Numbered from the stretch's first letter, positions 28,409-37,675 are shown. The stretch is DNA of 64,000 nucleotides from Streptomyces sp. CBMA291 (GCF_014596525.1 NZ_MSJP01000045.1:19675-83674); one strand, 5' to 3'. Notes: generated by a model from the sequence alone, not told the origin. A program made the numbers and translations.

Positions 28409-28728
28409 TGGGTTACGGACTGCTCGCGGGCGCCATCGCCGCGGAGATACTCGCCACCACCTCCATGAAGTACAGCGAGGGCTTCACCCGGCTCTGGCCC
28501 TCCCTCGTCACCGGCGTGGGGTACGTCGTCGCCTTCGCGCTGCTGGCCCAGGCGCTCAAGACCCTCCAGGTCGGCACCGCCTACGCCATCTGGTCCGGCA
28601 TCGGCACCGCCGCCGTCGCCACCATCGGCATCCTCTTCCTCGGCGAGACCCTCAACCTCGCCAAGGTCGCCGGAGTCGTCCTCATCATCGCCGGGGTCGC
28701 CGTCCTCAACCTCGGCGGCGCGCACTGA
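28408..28728 (+). CDS. Small multidrug resistance (SMR) efflux protein, EmrE/Qac type
   Basis: 106 residues with four hydrophobic segments. The essential membrane glutamate of the family is Glu13 (AIAAEILATTSMKYSEGFTRLWPS), and AYAIWSGIGTA follows in the third segment. This matches the Qac subtype, which exports quaternary cations in exchange for protons as a homodimer. ATG 28408 is chosen; a GTG six codons upstream would lie in the operator. It overlaps the following TetR gene by one base (TGATG), and there is no ribosome site before it, so the mRNA may be leaderless. Confidence 0.93.
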   Translation: MGYGLLAGAIAAEILATTSMKYSEGFTRLWPSLVTGVGYVVAFALLAQALKTLQVGTAYAIWSGIGTAAVATIGILFLGETLNLAKVAGVVLIIAGVAVLNLGGAH

Positions 28729-29336
28729 TGGCCCGCCCCCGCCGCCACGACCCCGGGCGGCGCGAACGGATCGTCGACGCGGCCCTCCGGGTCGTCGCCC
28801 GCTCCGGCATCGACGGGCTCAGCCACCGCACCGTCGCCGTCGAGGCGGACGTGCCGCTCGGCTCCACCACCTACCACTTCGCCTCCCTCGACGAACTCCT
28901 CGTCGCCGCCCTCCGCCAGGCCAACGAGGGCTTCGCACGCCTGCTCCGCGACAGCCCCGCCCTGGCCGCGCCCGACACCGATCCCGCCGCCGCCCTCGCC
29001 CGCCTTCTGGGGGAGTGGCTGGGCGGCGGGCGCGAGCGCGTGGAGCTGGAGTGCGAGCTGTACCTCGCCGCCCTGCGCCGCCCCGCGCTCCGGCCCGTCG
29101 CCGCCGAATGGGCCGAGACGGTCGCCGCCGTCCTCTCCCACCGCACCGACCCGGCCACCGCCCGCGCCCTGGTCGCCCTCATGGACGGCCTCTGCCTCCA
29201 GTCCCTGCTGACCGGCGTGCCATACGAGGAGGGGTACGCGCGCGAGATGCTGGGGCGGGTGCTGGGGGCTGAAGGGGCCGGTGGGCAGGGGCTTTCCGGG
29301 GCGACCACTCGTCCTTCCGGCTCGACCGACACCTGA
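28728..29336 (+). CDS. TetR/AcrR family transcriptional regulator
   Basis: 202 residues. The N-terminal DNA-binding helix-turn-helix (about residues 12-58, [41 protein letters not shown]) is followed by an all-helical ligand-binding domain. The C-terminal 20 residues are a low-complexity Gly/Ser/Thr tail. It is translationally coupled to the SMR pump (TGATG), so it is most likely the cation-responsive repressor of that pump acting at the palindrome 28391-28408. The ligand is not deducible. Confidence 0.92.
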   Translation: MARPRRHDPGRRERIVDAALRVVARSGIDGLSHRTVAVEADVPLGSTTYHFASLDELLVAALRQANEGFARLLRDSPALAAPDTDPAAALARLLGEWLGGGRERVELECELYLAALRRPALRPVAAEWAETVAAVLSHRTDPATARALVALMDGLCLQSLLTGVPYEEGYAREMLGRVLGAEGAGGQGLSGATTRPSGSTDT

Positions 29337-29380
29337 GACCGGTTGGCCCGCGCGGGGCCCCGCCGGTTAGGTTTTCCGTC

Positions 29381-30364
29381 ATGACCACTGCTCCTCGCAC
29401 CACCGGCGCCGTCGCCGCCGGCCTCGCCACCATCGCCGGCGACGGCACCGTTCTCGACACCTGGTTCCCCGCCCCCGAGCTGACCGAGGCCCCCGGCCCG
29501 GCCGGCACCGAGCGGCTCTCGCCCGACGAGGCCGTCAACGCCCTCGGCGAGGGCGCCGCCAAGGCCCTCGGCGTGGACGCCCGCCGCGGCGTCGAGGTGG
29601 TCGCCGTCCGTACCGTCATCGCCTCGCTCGACGAGAAGCCGATCGACGCCCACGACGCCTACCTCCGCCTCCACCTGCTCAGCCACCGGCTCGTCAAGCC
29701 GCACGGCCAGAGCCTCGACGGCGTCTTCGGCCTGCTCGCCAACGTCGCCTGGACCTCGCTCGGCCCGGTCGCCGTCGACGACGTCGAGAAGGTGCGCCTC
29801 AACGCCCGTGCCGAGGGCCTGCACCTCGCCGTGACCAGCATCGACAAGTTCCCCCGCATGACCGACTACGTCGCGCCCGCCGGGGTCCGCATCGCCGACG
29901 CCGACCGCGTCCGCCTCGGCGCCCACCTCGCCGCCGGCACCACCGTCATGCACGAGGGCTTCGTCAACTTCAACGCCGGCACCCTCGGCACCTCCATGGT
30001 CGAGGGCCGCATCTCCGCCGGGGTCGTCGTCGGCGACGGCTCCGACATCGGCGGCGGCGCCTCCACCATGGGCACCCTCTCGGGCGGCGGCAACGTCGTC
30101 ATCTCCATCGGCGAGCGCTGCCTGATCGGCGCCGAGGCGGGCGTCGGCATCGCGCTGGGCGACGAGTGCGTCGTCGAGGCCGGTCTGTACGTCACCGCGG
30201 GCACCCGCATCACGCTGCCCGACGGCCAGATCGTGAAGGCGCGCGAACTGTCCGGCGCCTCGAACATCCTCTTCCGCCGCAACTCGGTCACCGGCGCCGT
30301 CGAGGCCCGCCCGAACAACGCGGTCTGGGGCGGTCTGAACGAGGTTCTGCACAGCCACAACTGA
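29381..30364 (+). CDS. dapD: 2,3,4,5-tetrahydropyridine-2,6-dicarboxylate N-succinyltransferase
   Basis: 327 residues, the actinobacterial DapD form. It succinylates tetrahydrodipicolinate in the lysine/meso-diaminopimelate pathway that feeds the cell wall. The middle and C-terminal parts show hexapeptide-repeat left-handed beta-helix sequence ([69 protein letters not shown]). ATG 29381 is used. A TAGGTT eight bases upstream may be a -10 element of a short-leader or leaderless transcript. Confidence 0.96.
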   Translation: MTTAPRTTGAVAAGLATIAGDGTVLDTWFPAPELTEAPGPAGTERLSPDEAVNALGEGAAKALGVDARRGVEVVAVRTVIASLDEKPIDAHDAYLRLHLLSHRLVKPHGQSLDGVFGLLANVAWTSLGPVAVDDVEKVRLNARAEGLHLAVTSIDKFPRMTDYVAPAGVRIADADRVRLGAHLAAGTTVMHEGFVNFNAGTLGTSMVEGRISAGVVVGDGSDIGGGASTMGTLSGGGNVVISIGERCLIGAEAGVGIALGDECVVEAGLYVTAGTRITLPDGQIVKARELSGASNILFRRNSVTGAVEARPNNAVWGGLNEVLHSHN

Positions 30365-30408
30365 CGTACGGGAAAGCCCCTCGGCCGACCGCCCCGACCG
30401 GCCCCGTC

Positions 30409-31716
30409 TCAGACGGCCGGCAGGGCGGTCAGCCGCTTTCCGTGCAGGGCGACGAGCCGCTTGCCCGAGGGGACCACGTACCACCGCTCAAACCCGCCCG
30501 AGCCGTCGTTGTAGCGCCAGCGGTGCTTGCCCGTACGGGCGTCGAAGGCGAGGACGCCACCCTTGTCGTCCAGCTCCGTGGCCCCGTACAGCGTGCCGCC
30601 CACCAGGGCGAACTGCCAGGGGTAGGCCACGCCGAGCAGGTCATCGTTCCGCCAGAGCGTGCGCCCCTTCGCCGGGTCGACCGCCCGCAGGACATGGCTC
30701 GAATCGGCGGCGTACAGGACCCCGTCGAGCACGGCGGGGTCGTGGAACCGGGTGAACTCCTCCGTCGCGAGCGACCAGCGCTCCGCCCCGTCCGCGAGCG
30801 CGAAGGCACGCAGCCGCTGCCCGTCGGCGACGACCGCGAGATCCCCGTGGACCGCGAACCGGCCACTGTTGGACCTGCCGATCTTCTTCGTCCAGACCTG
30901 ACGCCCCGTCGCGGTGTCCCGGACCGTCACGTTCTCCCGGTAGTCGGTGTAGACCAGATGCCGGCCGACGACCTGCGCCGTGACGCCGAACTCCTCGGTG
31001 CCCGCGTCGCGCCGCTCCTGCCACACGGTCTTCCCCGAGGTGGTGTCGATCGCCGCGATCACATTGTGCGGGGTGCTGAAGTCCTTCTCCAGGATGCCCG
31101 CGAGGACGTAGACGTGCCGCTCGTCGGCGGCGATCGGCCGGGGCTGGGAGAAACGCCTCCCCAGTCTGCTGCGCCAGGTCTCCTCGCCCGTGGCCGGATC
31201 GAGCCCGACCAGGTCCCCGTCGTACCGCGCGCTCGCGAGGTACAGGGTGCCCCCGCTCACCAGCAGCTTCGCCCCCGGCACCGCGACCTCCGCGCGGGAC
31301 CAGACCTCCTTGCCGGTCACCACGTTCCGGCCCACCAGCGGGTCACCCGAGACGAGGACCACGTCCCCCGCGACGGCCAGCGCGTCCAGGGCGCCGAACG
31401 AGCCGGTGGCCGCCTCCGCCTGCCACAGGGGGCGCGGGGCGGTGCCGGGCGGCGGGGTGGTGAAGGCGTCGCCCTCCGCCCCGGGCGTCGCACCGGTCCG
31501 CGCGTCCGAGCCCTTGCCCGCGCCGGGCGGGCCGCTCGTACCGCCCGCCGCCGGTCCCTCCGCAGGACCGCAGCCCCACGCGCCCGCGCCGAGTGCGGCG
31601 AGACCGAGTCCCGTACCGGCGAGGCGGAGCAGCCTGCGGCGGGACGGCCCGGACCGCTCGCCGCCGTGCGTCCCGGTCTCCACCGCTGCCGCCGTACGTT
31701 CCGTACGCGTCCGCAT
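30409..31716 (-). CDS. PQQ-repeat beta-propeller protein, exported
   Basis: 435 residues. The N-terminus has a twin-arginine-type signal (SRRRLLRLAGTGLGLAALGAGAWGC) with a cysteine at its end. The AWGC sequence is not a strict lipobox, so lipoprotein status is uncertain. A Gly/Pro/Ala linker follows, then PQQ-like repeats (VLVSGDPLVGRNVVTGKEVWSR, LVGLDPATGEETWRSRLG, IAAIDTTSGKTVWQERRD, VRDTATGRQVWTKKIG and others). It is probably an extracytoplasmic scaffold or sensor; PQQ binding is not implied by the repeats. Convergent with dapD. Confidence 0.82.
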   Translation of the reverse strand: MRTRTERTAAAVETGTHGGERSGPSRRRLLRLAGTGLGLAALGAGAWGCGPAEGPAAGGTSGPPGAGKGSDARTGATPGAEGDAFTTPPPGTAPRPLWQAEAATGSFGALDALAVAGDVVLVSGDPLVGRNVVTGKEVWSRAEVAVPGAKLLVSGGTLYLASARYDGDLVGLDPATGEETWRSRLGRRFSQPRPIAADERHVYVLAGILEKDFSTPHNVIAAIDTTSGKTVWQERRDAGTEEFGVTAQVVGRHLVYTDYRENVTVRDTATGRQVWTKKIGRSNSGRFAVHGDLAVVADGQRLRAFALADGAERWSLATEEFTRFHDPAVLDGVLYAADSSHVLRAVDPAKGRTLWRNDDLLGVAYPWQFALVGGTLYGATELDDKGGVLAFDARTGKHRWRYNDGSGGFERWYVVPSGKRLVALHGKRLTALPAV

Positions 31717-32035
31717 CCGCCCGCTCCCCGCTGTCTGGTTCCTGTGCCGTGCCCACGGACCGTCACCGGGTCCGGGGCGGGCTCAGGCTAGCTGCGGAAA
31801 CGCTTCTTCTCCGGGGGCGGAACGCAACGGGGACAGCGCCGTGAAACTTCTGTCACACGGCAACGGGGAAGGGCGACGTTTTGTCGACGGACCGGAACAT
31901 AGAGTTCCGAATGTCCGGTTCTCGCGCCCCGGCCGCATGCCGCGTCCCCCGGCCGCATGCCGCGTCCCCCGGCCGTCTGCCGTGTCCCCCGGCCGTCTGC
32001 CGTGTCCCCCGGTCCTCGCCCGTGCGCCCCCGCCC
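31717..32035. other. Spacer between dapA paralogue and PQQ-repeat gene
   Basis: A gene-free 319-base stretch. It holds the upstream region of the PQQ-repeat gene (minus strand) and, at 31931-32010, the four-copy 20-base tandem array listed separately. No clear palindromic operator or small gene was found. Confidence 0.5.
31931..32010. repeat. Four-copy 20-base tandem repeat
   Basis: Two copies of GGCCGCATGCCGCGTCCCCC are followed by two copies of GGCCGTCTGCCGTGTCCCCC and a decayed fifth copy. The array begins 26 bases beyond the stop codon of the minus-strand dapA paralogue (32036). No gene is present; it resembles a slippage-generated intergenic array. Confidence 0.9.
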
Positions 32036-32959
32036 CTACCGCGCCTCCCGGCTCTGGAGGAGTACCGCGTCGAGCGTGGCCCGCAGCGCCTCGGCCGCCT
32101 CCCGGCCCGCGGGCAGGAGCGGCTCCCGCAGGGCCCCGCCGAGCAGCGCCTTCACCGTCACCGTGCCCGGAAGCCCGCCTGCCATCATCCGTTCGAAGAG
32201 CGGCAGGAGACGCGCGTTCAGCAGGGCGGCGCCCCGGGTGTCGCCCGCGTCGAAGGCGTCGAGGACCGCCGCCAGCGGGCCCGGGGCCACATTGGCCACC
32301 GTGCTGACGAAACCGGCGCCGCCGACCGCGTACAAGGGCAGGTTCAGCTCCTCGCAGCCCGAGTAGTACGCGAGCGGGGTCTCCGCGATCAGCCGGGAGG
32401 AGGCGAGCAGATCGTAGGAGCAGTCCTTGACCGCCGTGATCCGGGGGTGCTCGGCGAGCCGCCGCATCGTGGCCGGTTCCACCCGGGTGCCGGTGCGGCC
32501 CGGGATGTCGTAGACCATCAGCGGCAGTCCGGCCGCGTCCGCGACCTTCAGGAAGTGCGCCGCCACCGCGTCCTGCGGCGGACGGCTGTAGTACGGGGTG
32601 ACCACGAGCAGCCCGTCGGCGCCCGCCCGTTCCGCCGCGCGGGCGGCCTCGACGGTGCTCCGGGTGTCGGCGGTGCCGACGCCCGCGACGAGGGGCACCC
32701 CGGGGCCGACGGCCGCCCGGACGGCCCGGACGAGCGCGGTCTTCTCGGCGTCGCTGGTGGTGGGGGACTCGCCCGTGGTGCCGTTGAGGACCAGTCCGTC
32801 GCAGCCTTCGGCGACGAGCCGGACGGCCAGCTCACCGGCCTGGTCGAGGTCGAGCCCGCCGTCGGGGGCGAACGGGGTGACCATCGCGCAGAGAGCGCGG
32901 CCGAAAGGGCGGGTGGTGCTCACAGGGCGTGGGGTGCGCGCGGGGTGTGTGGTGCTCAT
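32036..32959 (-). CDS. dapA: 4-hydroxy-tetrahydrodipicolinate synthase family protein
   Basis: 307 residues, TIM-barrel. The enzyme condenses pyruvate with aspartate semialdehyde. The Schiff-base lysine is Lys178 (ITAVKDCS), the catalytic tyrosine Tyr150 (VYDIPGRTGT), and the signature LVLNGTTGESPTTSDAEK is near residue 57-73. ATG 32959 (MSTTHPARTPRP) gives a short N-terminal extension. Streptomyces carry several dapA copies, so the main lysine-pathway role is not certain. The class also includes other pyruvate aldolases, but the motifs favour true DapA. Confidence 0.88.
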   Translation of the reverse strand: MSTTHPARTPRPVSTTRPFGRALCAMVTPFAPDGGLDLDQAGELAVRLVAEGCDGLVLNGTTGESPTTSDAEKTALVRAVRAAVGPGVPLVAGVGTADTRSTVEAARAAERAGADGLLVVTPYYSRPPQDAVAAHFLKVADAAGLPLMVYDIPGRTGTRVEPATMRRLAEHPRITAVKDCSYDLLASSRLIAETPLAYYSGCEELNLPLYAVGGAGFVSTVANVAPGPLAAVLDAFDAGDTRGAALLNARLLPLFERMMAGGLPGTVTVKALLGGALREPLLPAGREAAEALRATLDAVLLQSREAR

Positions 32960-33323
32960 CCGGGAAGTCTGGGCGCCCCGGACGCTGAAGGTCCACTTAG
33001 ATCTTCTTGGTTCGAGACGTAAGTGGCACTGAAGAGTGCGGGCGCCGACACCGAGGGGGACCTGACGGATGTCGCCGTCCGGCCCGCCGCCGCCCGGGGC
33101 CTCCGGCGGGGCGCCGGGAGGAGCCGCCGAGGAATCCACACGTGTCAAACTGCCTGCGGAGACGCCGAATCGCCGCCGGTCGACGGGTGTACGAAGGCTG
33201 ACGGACGGGTGAACCGACGGACACCCTCCCGGATGCGTCTACGCTGATAACCGCGCTCCGAGCCCGCCTCCGAGCCCCTTCCGTCCTTCCCACCCCGTAC
33301 GTACGCGTCGAGGAGCCCCCCAG
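32960..33323. other. Divergent spacer upstream of dapA paralogue and acidic protein
   Basis: A gene-free 364-base stretch. It includes a weak 7-base inverted repeat CCACTTA (32993-32999) / TAAGTGG (33020-33026), 34 bases upstream of the dapA start, in an AT-richer patch (cttagatcttcttgg). This is a plausible dapA promoter/operator. The short open frames across 33007-33290 lack coding bias and were not called. Confidence 0.45.
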
Positions 33324-34778
33324 ATGTCAGCCGAGCAGCCCACCCTTCCCCCCGTTCGGCTGCGCGCGGACGCGGAGCTGGCGGCGGACGCCCTGGCCGC
33401 TCCCCTCCTCGCGCGCGCGGTCCGCCTCGCCCGCTGGGCCGGGCCCGACACCCGGGTCGACGCGGGCGGCGAACTCGTCGACGAGCAGCTCCCCGAGGCC
33501 GTCGAACTCCTCGGCCTCGCCGCCGACGAGGACGGCGAACTGTCGGCGGGCGACGCCTGGCGCCTGGCCGTCGACACCGGCCTCGTCGCCGTCGCGGACG
33601 GCGTCGAGGCCGAGGACGGCGACACCCCCGGCACCGCCGCGCCCGGCGAGAACCTCGCCCTGGTCACGGATGGCTCCCCGCAGGACGTCCTCGCGCTCTG
33701 GCTGGAAGGCTTCGACGCGGTCTTCGGCGACGCCATCGCCCCCGTCATCGACGACTTCGACGCGCTCGTCGGCGAGGACGGCGAGATCGACGTCGAGGCA
33801 CTCGACTGGGACCCCGAGGCCGAGGCCGAGTTCCTCGAAGGCGTCCTCGGCAACCTCTACCTCCTCACCGTCAGCGACGCCGGACCCGGTGAGGGCCCCG
33901 TGCCGCTGCCCGCGCTCGCCGCGTCGATGGTCGTCCCCGACGACATGGGCGAGCCCACCGACGACGTCCTGGAGCAGGTCTCCGACGCGATGATGAGGCT
34001 CGACGAGCAGTTCCGGCTGCTCGAACCGATCGGACTCGTCGAGTACCAGCCGGTGGACGAGGCCCTGATGGCCGAGGAGGGCGAGGAGCCCGCGCCGCCC
34101 GTCGACGACGAGGACGTCACCCGGTACGGCATGGTCCGGCTCACCCCGCTCGGCCTCTACGGCATCCGCACCCGGATGCTGGACGCCGGGGTCGACGCGC
34201 CCGCCGTCGGCGACCTCGCCGACCAGGGCGCGGACGCCCTCCTCACGGGCATCGCCGACTACCCCGAGGCCGCGGTCCGCGAGGAGACCGTCGCCTGGCT
34301 GGCCGGCCGGGACCCGCTCGCCGCCGCCCGCGAACTCCTCGGCGCCGCGCGTGGCGCGGACGCCGGATCGCCGCTGCGCCGCCTCCACTGCCAGCAGACG
34401 CTGTCCCTGGTCGGCTCCGAGGCGGAGCCCGCCGTACGCGAGGTCCTGGACGACCCGGAACTCGGCGGTCTGGCCCGCGTCTGGCTCGCCGAGCACGGCG
34501 CCGCCGACGTGCCCGCGCCGCCGGAGTCGATGATCTTCTGGCTGGCGATCGACACCATCGCCGCCCAGCTCGACGCGGACGGCGACCTGGAGGAACTCCA
34601 GGAGCTGATCGAAGGACTGACCGGCCGTCACGGCAGCTTCTTCGACGCGGCCTGGCGAGTGGAGCACCCGGCGACGGCGGAGGTCCTGGAGGCGATGGGC
34701 CGCCTGCACGGCGACAAGACCCAGGCGAAGGAGGCCCGCAAGGCGGCTTTCAAGGCGAGGTCGCGACAGGGCAACTGA
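33324..34778 (+). CDS. Acidic conserved hypothetical protein
   Basis: 484 residues, strongly acidic (clusters such as DEDGELSAGDAWRL, DDFDALVGEDGEIDVEALDWDPEAEAEFLEGV). No signal peptide or membrane segments. The C-terminal half reads like helical HEAT-type repeats (ADYPEAAVREETVAWLAGRDPLAAARELL, QTLSLVGSEAEPAVREVLDDPELGGLARVWLAEHG). I do not recognise a named family. The ATG at 33324 follows CGAGGAGC. No functional partner is evident in the neighbourhood. Coding bias is strong, so it is a real gene. Confidence 0.85.
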   Translation: MSAEQPTLPPVRLRADAELAADALAAPLLARAVRLARWAGPDTRVDAGGELVDEQLPEAVELLGLAADEDGELSAGDAWRLAVDTGLVAVADGVEAEDGDTPGTAAPGENLALVTDGSPQDVLALWLEGFDAVFGDAIAPVIDDFDALVGEDGEIDVEALDWDPEAEAEFLEGVLGNLYLLTVSDAGPGEGPVPLPALAASMVVPDDMGEPTDDVLEQVSDAMMRLDEQFRLLEPIGLVEYQPVDEALMAEEGEEPAPPVDDEDVTRYGMVRLTPLGLYGIRTRMLDAGVDAPAVGDLADQGADALLTGIADYPEAAVREETVAWLAGRDPLAAARELLGAARGADAGSPLRRLHCQQTLSLVGSEAEPAVREVLDDPELGGLARVWLAEHGAADVPAPPESMIFWLAIDTIAAQLDADGDLEELQELIEGLTGRHGSFFDAAWRVEHPATAEVLEAMGRLHGDKTQAKEARKAAFKARSRQGN

Positions 34779-34788
34779 TCGGTCCGGG

Positions 34789-35070
34789 GCGGGGCGGGGC
34801 GGGTTGCCGGGGCGGAGTCGGGGCGAGTCGGAGTCGGGCTGGGCCGGGCTGTGCCGGGCCGGGCCGCGCCGGGTTGTGCAGGGGCGAGGTGAGGCCGGGC
34901 CGCGCCGGAGCCGTGCCGGGCCGGAGACGGAGCCGGGCCGGAGCCGGGTCGAGGTGAGGTCGGGGCGGGCGTGATGGTGGCGTGTGACGGTGGGGTACGA
35001 AAGGCCGGGCGCGTGTCGGTGGGGTACGACTTGCGGAGCCGGGAGCCGGGAGCCGGGAGCCGGGGTCCGA
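34789..35070. repeat. G-rich low-complexity repeat region
   Basis: Starting about 10 bases after the stop of the acidic protein, the + strand is a chain of short GGGGC, GGGCCGGG, GGAGTCGGGGCGAGTC and similar units. It ends in four GGAGCC-type repeats of 7 bases (GGGAGCC, around 35038-35066). No gene is present and strand asymmetry is strong (G on +). The phosphatase promoter follows. Confidence 0.8.
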
Positions 35071-35171
35071 GGCCCCGGGCCCGCTGGTGGCGGCTCCACC
35101 TTCGTCCCACCGGTCCCACCCGTCTCACCGGCCCCCCGAGGTCACGCCCGCCGTCGGTCGTGACCGGCAGC

Positions 35172-35204
35172 GTTCCCGTGCCGTTCAAGCGGTGTTCGTG
35201 GCGG
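35172..35204 (+). promoter_or_regulatory. Three-unit PHO box upstream of the PhoX-type phosphatase
   Basis: Three direct repeats with exact 11-base phase, GTTCCCGTGCC, then GTTCAAGCGGT, then GTTCGTGGCGG, each beginning GTTC (35172, 35183, 35194). This is the form of PhoP-binding direct repeat units in Streptomyces (GTTCACC-type 11-mers). The array ends 50 bases before the start codon of the phosphatase at 35255, so phosphate-starvation activation is expected. Confidence 0.8.
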
Positions 35205-35254
35205 CGCGGGAAGGTGGCCCGCGAGATCCGGCCACCACAGGGAGACGCCACGCC

Positions 35255-36709
35255 ATGAGCCTCAATCGCAGAGAGTTCACCAAGCAGTCCGCCGTCGCGG
35301 GCGCGGGACTCGCCCTCACCGGCGTCGTGGGCGCCCTCGCCACCGCGCCCGAGGCCCTCGCGTCCGACGAGCCCGGGGCGTACGGCAAGGGCCACGGCCA
35401 CGACGGGGAGCATGGCCACGGGGGTCACGGGCACGGCCACGGTGTCGGCTACGGGCAGCTCGTCGCCGACCTCGAGGGCGTCCTCGCGCTTCCGGCCGGG
35501 TTCTCGTACCGCATCGTCACCCACAGCGGCGTGACCCGTCTGGAGTCCGGTGAGTTCACCCCCTCCAACCACGACGGCACCGCCGCCTTCGCGGGCCCGC
35601 GCGGCACCACGTACCTGGTCAACAACCACGAGCTGAAGGGCACCCGGGACAAGTGGGCCCACCCCGTGCCGCTCGCCGAGGGCCTCGTCTACGACCCGGC
35701 CGCCTCCGGTGGCTGCACGGTCGTCGAGGTGCACCGCGACGGCACCGTCGCCGAGTGGGTCGGGCTGGCCGGTACCTCCACCAACTGCGCGGGCGGCCGC
35801 ACCTCCTGGGGCACCTGGCTGACCGGCGAGGAGAACTCCGACCGCGCCGGGGTCAACGGCATGACCAAGGACCACGGCTACATCTTCGAGGTCGACCCGC
35901 ACGACCGCCGTGCCAACCGCGCCCCCAAGCCGGTCAAGGCCTTCGGCCGGTACGACCACGAGGCCGTCGTCGTCGACCCCAAGCGCGGCCACGCCTACCT
36001 CACCGAGGACGCCTCCAACCCCAACGGGCTGCTCTTCCGCTGGACGCCCCCGAAGGGCTTCGAGCACGGCCGGGGCAAGCTCCGTACCCTCGCCGACGAC
36101 GCCGGTGTGCTCCAGGCGTTCCGGTGCGTGGACTCCGGCGGCCGGTTCGTCGACGACCTCTCCCGCGCCACCCGTATCGGCACCGTCTACGGCGTGGACT
36201 GGATAGACGTCCCGGACCGCGACGGCCGCGCCACCCCCGTCCGCAAGCAGTTCACGGACGGTCAGGTCACCCGCGCCCGCAAGCTGGAGGGCATGTGGTG
36301 GGCCGACGGCGGCACCTACGTCGTCTCCTCGTACGCCCGCGCGGAGAGCCCCGGTGCCGCGCACGACGGCCAGGTCTGGTTCTACGACCCCAAGCGCCGC
36401 ACCCTCACCCTCAAGGTGCTCCTCGGCGTGAACGCGAACCCCGACCAGGACGGCGCCTTCGACGGCCCGGACAACATCACGGTCTCCCCGTACGGCGGGC
36501 TCGTCATCGCCGAGGACGGCGAGGGCGTGCAGCACCTCTTCGGTGCGACGGACTCCGGCCGTACGTACCCGATCGCCCGCAATGATTTCAACGGCAGCGA
36601 GTTCACCGGCGTCACCTTCTCGCCCGACGGTGAGACCCTGTTCGCCAACATCCAGGAGCCGGGCATCATGGTCGCCATCACCGGGCCCTGGCGCCGTCAG
36701 CCCCGCTGA
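35255..36709 (+). CDS. PhoX-family (DUF839) Tat-exported phosphatase
   Basis: 484 residues. The N-terminus MSLNRREFTKQSAVAGAGLALTG is a twin-arginine signal with cleavage near ALA-SDE. A His/Gly-rich stretch (about residues 46-66) follows, then a DUF839 beta-propeller domain. Motifs are PSNHDGTAAF, TYLVNNHELKG, GTSTNCAGGRTSWGTWLTGEE, RYDHEAVVVDP, YLTEDASNPNGLLFRWTP and GPDNITVSPYGGLVIAEDG. PhoX enzymes use iron and calcium to release phosphate from organic esters outside the cell. ATG 35255 follows AGGGAGA. The PHO box upstream supports this use. Confidence 0.9.
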   Translation: MSLNRREFTKQSAVAGAGLALTGVVGALATAPEALASDEPGAYGKGHGHDGEHGHGGHGHGHGVGYGQLVADLEGVLALPAGFSYRIVTHSGVTRLESGEFTPSNHDGTAAFAGPRGTTYLVNNHELKGTRDKWAHPVPLAEGLVYDPAASGGCTVVEVHRDGTVAEWVGLAGTSTNCAGGRTSWGTWLTGEENSDRAGVNGMTKDHGYIFEVDPHDRRANRAPKPVKAFGRYDHEAVVVDPKRGHAYLTEDASNPNGLLFRWTPPKGFEHGRGKLRTLADDAGVLQAFRCVDSGGRFVDDLSRATRIGTVYGVDWIDVPDRDGRATPVRKQFTDGQVTRARKLEGMWWADGGTYVVSSYARAESPGAAHDGQVWFYDPKRRTLTLKVLLGVNANPDQDGAFDGPDNITVSPYGGLVIAEDGEGVQHLFGATDSGRTYPIARNDFNGSEFTGVTFSPDGETLFANIQEPGIMVAITGPWRRQPR

Positions 36710-36734
36710 GGCCGAATCCCGACTCTGGTCAGCC

Positions 36735-36767
36735 CCATGGACTGACATCTAACATGTCAGTCCATGG
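36735..36767. promoter_or_regulatory. Perfect 14-base palindromic operator over the gntR start codon
   Basis: Arms CCATGGACTGACAT (36735-36748) and ATGTCAGTCCATGG (36754-36767) are perfect inverted repeats with a 5-base spacer. The right arm contains the ATG start (36764) of the GntR gene. A GntR-family dimer site in this position would repress its own gene and the following ACC deaminase gene. It could also form a strong hairpin that hides the start codon. Confidence 0.85.
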
Positions 36768-37630
36768 ACGCATTACGGCCCGTGGGCCGGACCCTGTTGC
36801 GTGACCGGGCCTACGAGGCGCTGCGCGAGGCCATCGTGCGCGGTGACCTCGCCCCCGGCGCCGCCCTCAAGGACGCCGATCTCGCCGAACGCCTCGGACT
36901 CTCGCGCGCACCCGTGCGCGAGGCCCTGGCCCGGCTCGGCGACGAAGGACTCGTGGAGTCCAAGCCGCAGAGCTACACGCGGGTCACCCGGCCGGTCAGC
37001 CGGGTGGTCAGGGACGCCGCCGCGGTGGTGCGGGTGATGCACGAACTCGCCGCGAGGACCGGGGTGCCGCTGCTCGGACCCGAGGGCATCCGGGCCATGC
37101 GCGAGGCCAACGAGCGCTTCGCGGCGGCCGTCCGCGCCTCCGACGTGGAGGCGGCGCTCGACGCCGACGACGACCTGCACCAGGTGCTCGTCGTCGCCAG
37201 CGGCAACCACGCCGCCGCCGCGACGATCGCGCGGTACACCCCTCTGATCCGCCGGGTCGAGCGCCGGCTCTTCGGCGACACGGGAAGCTGCGGCTCCGCG
37301 GAGCTGCACGCCCGGCTCATCGACGCCTGCGAGGCGGGGGACCCGGCGGAGGCGGTACGGGTCACCACGGAGATCTGGGCGGCCCTCGAACAGCTCGCGG
37401 ACGACGCGATCGAGGTCGCCGAGGTCACGGGCATCCCACCCCGATCCGCACAGGACGGACCGGACGCACGGGGCAATCCGGATGTGCGGGATGGGCTGTA
37501 CGGGCCGGGTGTATCGGGTGCATCGGGCGAGCCGGATGGGCCGGATGGTCTGGGTGAGCCGGAGGGGCCGGGCGCCGTGCCCCGGGCATCCGGGGAAGCC
37601 CCCCGACCGACCGGCCCGGCGGTGCCGTAG
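36764..37630 (+). CDS. GntR family (FadR/FCD) transcriptional regulator
   Basis: 288 residues. The winged helix at residues 15-70 ([50 protein letters not shown]) is followed by an FCD-type ligand domain (DDDLHQVLVVASGNH, LHARLIDACEAGD). The last 50 residues are a Gly/Pro/Asp-rich low-complexity tail, unlike typical family members of about 220-240 residues. The gene lies 45 bases before the ACC deaminase gene, which it probably controls through the palindrome over its own start. Effector unknown; ACC or a D-amino acid is plausible. Confidence 0.9.
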   Translation: MDALRPVGRTLLRDRAYEALREAIVRGDLAPGAALKDADLAERLGLSRAPVREALARLGDEGLVESKPQSYTRVTRPVSRVVRDAAAVVRVMHELAARTGVPLLGPEGIRAMREANERFAAAVRASDVEAALDADDDLHQVLVVASGNHAAAATIARYTPLIRRVERRLFGDTGSCGSAELHARLIDACEAGDPAEAVRVTTEIWAALEQLADDAIEVAEVTGIPPRSAQDGPDARGNPDVRDGLYGPGVSGASGEPDGPDGLGEPEGPGAVPRASGEAPRPTGPAVP

Positions 37631-37675
37631 CGCGTCCAGGACTCGACCAGCAGCCGTCACTCACCGGGAGCCGCT

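Noticed and set aside
31931..32010. Tandem repeats considered as a CRISPR array
   Set aside because: The repeats are directly adjacent 20-mers without unique spacers, and no cas genes are present.
33023..33247. Short open frames in the spacer before the acidic protein gene
   Set aside because: No ribosome site, no coding bias, Arg/Gly-rich translation and no family resemblance.
34789..35070. G-rich repeat region considered as a small coding gene or origin
   Set aside because: No codon structure, no DnaA boxes and no AT-rich unwinding region; it is simple-sequence DNA.
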